This document shows, piece after piece, positions 5,436 through 7,489 of a stretch of DNA of 7,489 nucleotides. Origin of the DNA: an uncultured Brachyspira sp. (GTDB lineage: Bacteria; Spirochaetota; Brachyspiria; Brachyspirales; Brachyspiraceae); NCBI GenBank assembly GCA_934725655.1, contig CAKVCJ010000088.1:1-7489 (forward strand), written 5' to 3'. The translations under genes were made by a program, and so were the position numbers. Numbering within the stretch: the stretch's first letter is position 1; every line of letters starts with the position of its first letter. The notes below the pieces were generated by a model. It had not been told where the DNA came from. It did no database searches and worked only from the letters and a program-made list of their open reading frames with translations.

Positions 5436-6980
5436 ATGAACAAAATTAGCATTATTTTACTAATGATTTTTTTTACTTTATTCTCATGCAATAATAATAC
5501 AGCAAAAGAATCTGCAAACAGCGGCGAGTTAACTATCATACATATGAATGATACACATGGTAAAGATGAAGAAGAAATAATAATAAACAAAGAATTAAAC
5601 CCTCCGGAAACTAATTATATGTATGGAGCTGCAAGAAGAGCTAAATATATAAAAGATATAGAAAAAACAAATAATAATGTTTTAGTTCTTCATGCGGGAG
5701 ACACTATTACAGGAAGCGTTTATTCTACAGTATTTATGGGAAGAGATGAAGTTGATATTATGAATATGATAGGAGTTGATGCTGCTGCTGTTGGAAATCA
5801 TTTTATAGATTATGGACTTGACAATTTTACTGAAATAATGAAAGAGAGGAAATTCCCTACCCTATCAATAAACATAAAAAATAAAAATGATAATAGCTAT
5901 TATGCTTTGCCGTATATAATTACAAATGTAAATGGACTTAATGTAGCTATAATAGGTATTACAACAACAGATTCTGTTTATAATCCTAAATATGTTGAAG
6001 GGTTAGTATTTGAAAAAGAAATTGACTCATTAAAAAGTTTTTTAAAAGCTACACCTCTTAATACCACTAATGATATAACAATACTTTTAAGCCATGTAGG
6101 TTATGATGGCGATAAAAAAATAGCAGAGGCTTTCCCAAAAACTTTTGATGTAATAGTTGGAGGACATAGCCACACTGTTTTAGAGAAAGAGGATATTGTA
6201 AACGGCACACCTATAGTACAAGCGGGCTATTATGGAAGGTATTTAGGGCAAATAGATTTATCTGTAAACAATGGCAAAATAGATAAATTTAATTATAAAC
6301 TCATACCTATGGATAACAATATAGAACAAGATGCTGATATGCTATCATTTATTGATGAGATGAAAGGCACTGTAGACAAAGAGTTTAATGTAAGAATAGG
6401 AACTTTGCCTGTAGAGCTTCTCCATGACGGAATAAGGTCTAATTCTATGGCTATAGGAAACTTTGCTTGTGATTTGGTGTTAGATTCTTATGATAATTTG
6501 GATATGGTATTAATGAACTCCGGCGGTCTTAGAACTCCATTAAAAAAAGGCGATATAACATTAGGTAATATTCAAAATGAGTTTTTCCCATTTGATAATG
6601 AGGTTGTATTAGTTACATTGAGCGGAAAAGATGTTATTGAAATGCTCAAAATATCAGGACAAAAGAGAGGGGCTGGTGCATTCTTACAATTATCTAAAGG
6701 AATGGAAGTAAGATATAATGCTAATGGGGAATTATTATCTGCTGCTTTAAATGGTGAAAATATTGATGAGAACAAAGAGTATAATGTTGCTTTATCAAGT
6801 TTTGTATTTTTGGGAGGAGATGGTTATCAAGATGCTGAGGGCAATGCTATAGGAGAAAAGGGAAAAAATATAGTTATGACAGGCAATGATATGCGTGATG
6901 CTATGATAGCAAAGATTAAAGAGCTTAACAATATACCAGAAAGCTATATAGATAATAAACAAAGAGTAATATTTGAATAA
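5436..6980 (+). CDS. 5'-nucleotidase family lipoprotein (UshA/CD73-like)
   Basis: A 514-residue exported enzyme predicted to hydrolyse nucleoside 5'-monophosphates, and perhaps nucleotide sugars or di/triphosphates, to nucleosides and phosphate. Residues 1-17 are a signal peptide with lipobox LFSC, so Cys18 should be lipid-modified and the protein membrane-attached outside the cytoplasm. The N-terminal metallophosphoesterase domain has all two-metal ligands: NDTHG (Asp39, His41), AGDT (Asp89), GNH (Asn121, His122), LSH (His220) and GGHSH (His244, His246). The usual GNHEFD reads GNHFID, but the His122-Asp125 pair that corresponds to the catalytic dyad is kept. The C-terminal 5'-nucleotidase domain shows NSGGLR (361-366), FFPFDN (383-388) and FVFLGGDGY (456-464) for nucleoside binding. 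Length fits the family (about 500-550). It has its own promoter and a good terminator, so it is likely monocistronic. Exact substrate cannot be read from sequence; a 2',3'-cyclic phosphodiesterase activity is also possible. Confidence 0.92.
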   Translation: MNKISIILLMIFFTLFSCNNNTAKESANSGELTIIHMNDTHGKDEEEIIINKELNPPETNYMYGAARRAKYIKDIEKTNNNVLVLHAGDTITGSVYSTVFMGRDEVDIMNMIGVDAAAVGNHFIDYGLDNFTEIMKERKFPTLSINIKNKNDNSYYALPYIITNVNGLNVAIIGITTTDSVYNPKYVEGLVFEKEIDSLKSFLKATPLNTTNDITILLSHVGYDGDKKIAEAFPKTFDVIVGGHSHTVLEKEDIVNGTPIVQAGYYGRYLGQIDLSVNNGKIDKFNYKLIPMDNNIEQDADMLSFIDEMKGTVDKEFNVRIGTLPVELLHDGIRSNSMAIGNFACDLVLDSYDNLDMVLMNSGGLRTPLKKGDITLGNIQNEFFPFDNEVVLVTLSGKDVIEMLKISGQKRGAGAFLQLSKGMEVRYNANGELLSAALNGENIDENKEYNVALSSFVFLGGDGYQDAEGNAIGEKGKNIVMTGNDMRDAMIAKIKELNNIPESYIDNKQRVIFE

Positions 6981-7004
6981 AATAATTTAATATTCAACTT
7001 TTAG

Positions 7005-7040
7005 AAAAGAGTCTGTTTTTTTATAAATGGGCTCTTTTTT
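7005..7040 (+). terminator. Rho-independent terminator after the 5'-nucleotidase
   Basis: AAAAGAGTC (7005-7013) pairs with GGCTCTTTT (7030-7038) as a 9-bp stem with one G-T wobble; two more wobble pairs may close the loop. The 3' arm runs into six T (7035-7040). It begins 24 nt after the stop codon and separates this gene from manA. Confidence 0.75.
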
Positions 7041-7097
7041 ATAATTAGATAACTTATAATATTATATTTATTTTTTATCTGTAAATATTTTATTGTA

Positions 7098-7125
7098 TTG
7101 AATTATTTTTTTTATTTTATATAAT
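7098..7125 (+). promoter_or_regulatory. Candidate promoter of manA, leaderless geometry
   Basis: TTGAAT (7098-7103) and a perfect TATAAT (7120-7125) are spaced by 16 nt. The -10 ends six bases before the manA ATG at 7132, so transcription would begin at or within a base or two of the start codon. No Shine-Dalgarno is visible in the 30 nt before the ATG. A second TATAAT at 7055-7060 lacks a fitting -35. Confidence 0.5.
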
Positions 7126-7131
7126 GTAGTT

Positions 7132-7489
7132 ATGTACATTTTTGAGTTTAAAGAAATAGGAAAAGAATCCATTTGGGGTGGTAACATATTGGTTGAATCT
7201 TATTCTAAACCTTTTGATAAAGATAAGAATATAGGTGAAAGTTGGGAGATATGTGATTTAAAAAATGATAAAAATATCATCTCAAACGGAGAGTTCAAAG
7301 ATAAAAACATATCATTTGCAATAGCGAAACTTGGCGAAAAACTTTTAGGCAGTAATTGCAAAAATCAGCAATATTTTCCTCTGCTAATAAAATTTATAGA
7401 TGCAAGAGATAAGTTATCAATACAAGTTCACCCAGATGAAGAATATGCTAATAAAAAACATAATAAGCATGGCAAAAATGAAATGTGGT
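7132..7489 (+). CDS. manA: Mannose-6-phosphate isomerase, class I, C-terminus beyond window
   Basis: Zinc enzyme interconverting mannose 6-phosphate and fructose 6-phosphate in the cytoplasm, linking mannose use or GDP-mannose supply to glycolysis. I translated 119 residues from the ATG at 7132; the frame is open to the window edge, where about 200 further residues of the usual 310-320 would follow. Visible signatures are IWGG (14-17), IGESWEI (34-40), LLG (71-73), FPLLIKFIDARDKLSIQVHPDEEYA (82-106) and NEMW (116-119). Predicted zinc ligands Gln98 and His100 (QVHP) and Glu117 are present; the last His ligand lies outside the window. The short N-terminus resembles the smaller Firmicutes-type enzymes rather than the 390-residue E. 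coli form. It follows a terminator, has its own promoter and no obvious ribosome site. The only nearby upstream ATG (7124) is followed directly by TAG, so 7132 is the best start. Confidence 0.93.
   Translation, partial: MYIFEFKEIGKESIWGGNILVESYSKPFDKDKNIGESWEICDLKNDKNIISNGEFKDKNISFAIAKLGEKLLGSNCKNQQYFPLLIKFIDARDKLSIQVHPDEEYANKKHNKHGKNEMW

Noticed and set aside
5354..5590. 78-codon minus-strand open frame over the nucleotidase start
   Set aside because: It overlaps the promoter and signal peptide of the nucleotidase and shows no ribosome site or domain.
6572..6775. 67-codon minus-strand open frame
   Set aside because: Antisense inside the conserved C-terminal nucleotidase domain.
1..7489. 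Mobile element, CRISPR array or defence system
   Set aside because: No transposase, integrase, Cas-like or toxin-antitoxin gene, no regularly spaced repeats and no terminal repeats were seen; most genes are recognisable core or envelope functions.

Overview
The window is a very AT-rich stretch of bacterial chromosome with ordinary gene density. It most resembles an intestinal anaerobe of the Brachyspira type (Spirochaetes). That assignment is an inference from base composition, the asparagine- and lysine-rich proteins, a 7-alpha-hydroxysteroid-dehydrogenase-like gene and a sugar/nucleotide-scavenging context; no rRNA is present to confirm it. There is no tRNA, rRNA, CRISPR array, transposase, phage gene or integration scar.

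Layout: two gene blocks diverge from a 298-bp intergenic region at 2673-2970. Leftward (minus strand) come a short-chain dehydrogenase closely resembling clostridial NADP-dependent 7-alpha-hydroxysteroid dehydrogenases (1872-2672), mraY for lipid I synthesis (590-1738) and tmk for thymidylate kinase (1-559, C-terminus cut by the window edge). The 133-bp gap before mraY holds a weak terminator, inverted repeats, a poly-T tract and a candidate promoter, so mraY-tmk looks like its own two-gene unit. Rightward (plus strand) come nusB with an unusual N-terminal extension (2971-3498), a membrane-anchored protein made almost entirely of TPR repeats that overlaps nusB by 29 nt (3470-5362), a lipoprotein 5'-nucleotidase with its own strong promoter and terminator (5436-6980), and the start of manA, mannose-6-phosphate isomerase (7132-7489, cut by the window edge).

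How the genes fit together: mraY, tmk and nusB are housekeeping functions (wall precursor, dTTP supply, rRNA antitermination). The cell-envelope genes are the TPR protein, whose repeat domain is predicted to lie outside the inner membrane, and the nucleotidase lipoprotein, which would release nucleosides and phosphate from external nucleotides. The dehydrogenase would act on bile acids or a related sterol/alcohol in the gut.

I did not find a clear undescribed system. The items most worth checking are a manA transcript that looks leaderless, the repeated TATACAA boxes at the dehydrogenase promoter, the inverted repeat at the mraY promoter, the chain of ATGA stop/start overlaps between mraY and tmk, the nusB/TPR overlap, and the bile-acid dehydrogenase assignment itself.
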